In this document: in pieces, positions 6,140 through 6,263 of the stretch
Layout of the letters: each line of letters opens with the position of its first letter
How positions within the stretch are numbered: the first letter of the stretch is position 1
Assembly (NCBI GenBank): GCA_016839955.1
Contig: JAEOTI010000444.1
Location: forward strand, 1 to 6,263
Reading direction: 5' to 3'
DNA from: Candidatus Hodarchaeota archaeon
GTDB taxonomy: Archaea > Asgardarchaeota > Heimdallarchaeia > Hodarchaeales > YT1-057
DNA: 6,263 nucleotides
The notes under the pieces: model-generated
The model's database searches: none
Seen by the model: only the letters and a program-made list of their open reading frames with translations
Told to the model about the DNA's origin: nothing
Translations under genes and position numbers: made by a program

Positions 6140-6263
6140 TATGAGAATTCTTTGTACGTCAAAGTAGACTAGAGTATCTTTCTCTCGCTTTGTAGGGACG
6201 TAGAAGATCGCACCCTCTTTGGTACCCACTTCATTCTATTGAACCCCATTCATATTGGAGTCA

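Noticed and set aside
6041..6229. Leftward 62-codon open frame antisense to the end of the small acidic gene
   Set aside because: Its hydrophobic look comes from reading a helical charged gene on the opposite strand, it needs a GTG start, and it has no family match I recognise.
6140..6263. Possible RNA gene at the right edge
   Set aside because: I looked for a tRNA-like cloverleaf around the GC-richer part at 6190-6230 and found no T-loop or acceptor pairing.

Overview
The window reads as archaeal chromosomal DNA. It is AT-rich, it has archaeal-type TATA boxes instead of bacterial -35/-10 pairs, Shine-Dalgarno signals are weak or absent, and two genes of the main operon appear to start with TTG or GTG. 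The ABC export genes (a very large FtsX-type permease with sequon-rich ectodomains and an ATPase with an AbrB-like tail) resemble what I know from Asgard and related archaea. That placement rests on gene style only; no rRNA or marker gene is present.

Layout. (1) Positions 3-453, + strand: the 3' end of a helical, TPR-like protein gene. Its reading frame is broken by one extra base, most likely in an eight-A run at 208-215. (2) Positions 465-4841, - strand: a tightly packed three-gene operon, transcribed leftward from a strong TATA box at 4893-4902. In transcription order it holds a 932-residue, ten-helix FtsX/MacB-type permease, an ABC ATPase with a C-terminal AbrB-like strand domain, and a second, shorter ABC ATPase. 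The genes overlap by about 3 and 20 bases. The operon ends 11 bases from the convergent TPR-like gene. (3) Positions 4842-5490: about 650 bases with no intact gene. It holds the operon promoter, a 40-codon remnant of the N-terminus of a beta-lactamase-fold serine hydrolase (5104-5226, possibly continuing in another frame), a small hairpin with a T-rich tail, and candidate promoters. (4) Positions 5491-5796, + strand: a small stand-alone PD-(D/E)XK nuclease of VRR-NUC type. (5) Positions 5891-6139, + strand: a small acidic protein of unknown function. (6) Positions 6140-6263: no feature seen.

The three minus-strand genes should make one membrane complex. The permease spans the membrane with two FtsX halves and two extracellular domains, and the two different ATPases could drive it as a heterodimer. 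Complexes of this superfamily work by mechanotransmission: they extract lipids or lipoproteins, export peptides or drugs, or pass a signal. Nothing in the sequence fixes the substrate. The nuclease and small orphan to the right look like accessory genes. Next to a decayed gene, they suggest a region that has gained and lost DNA.
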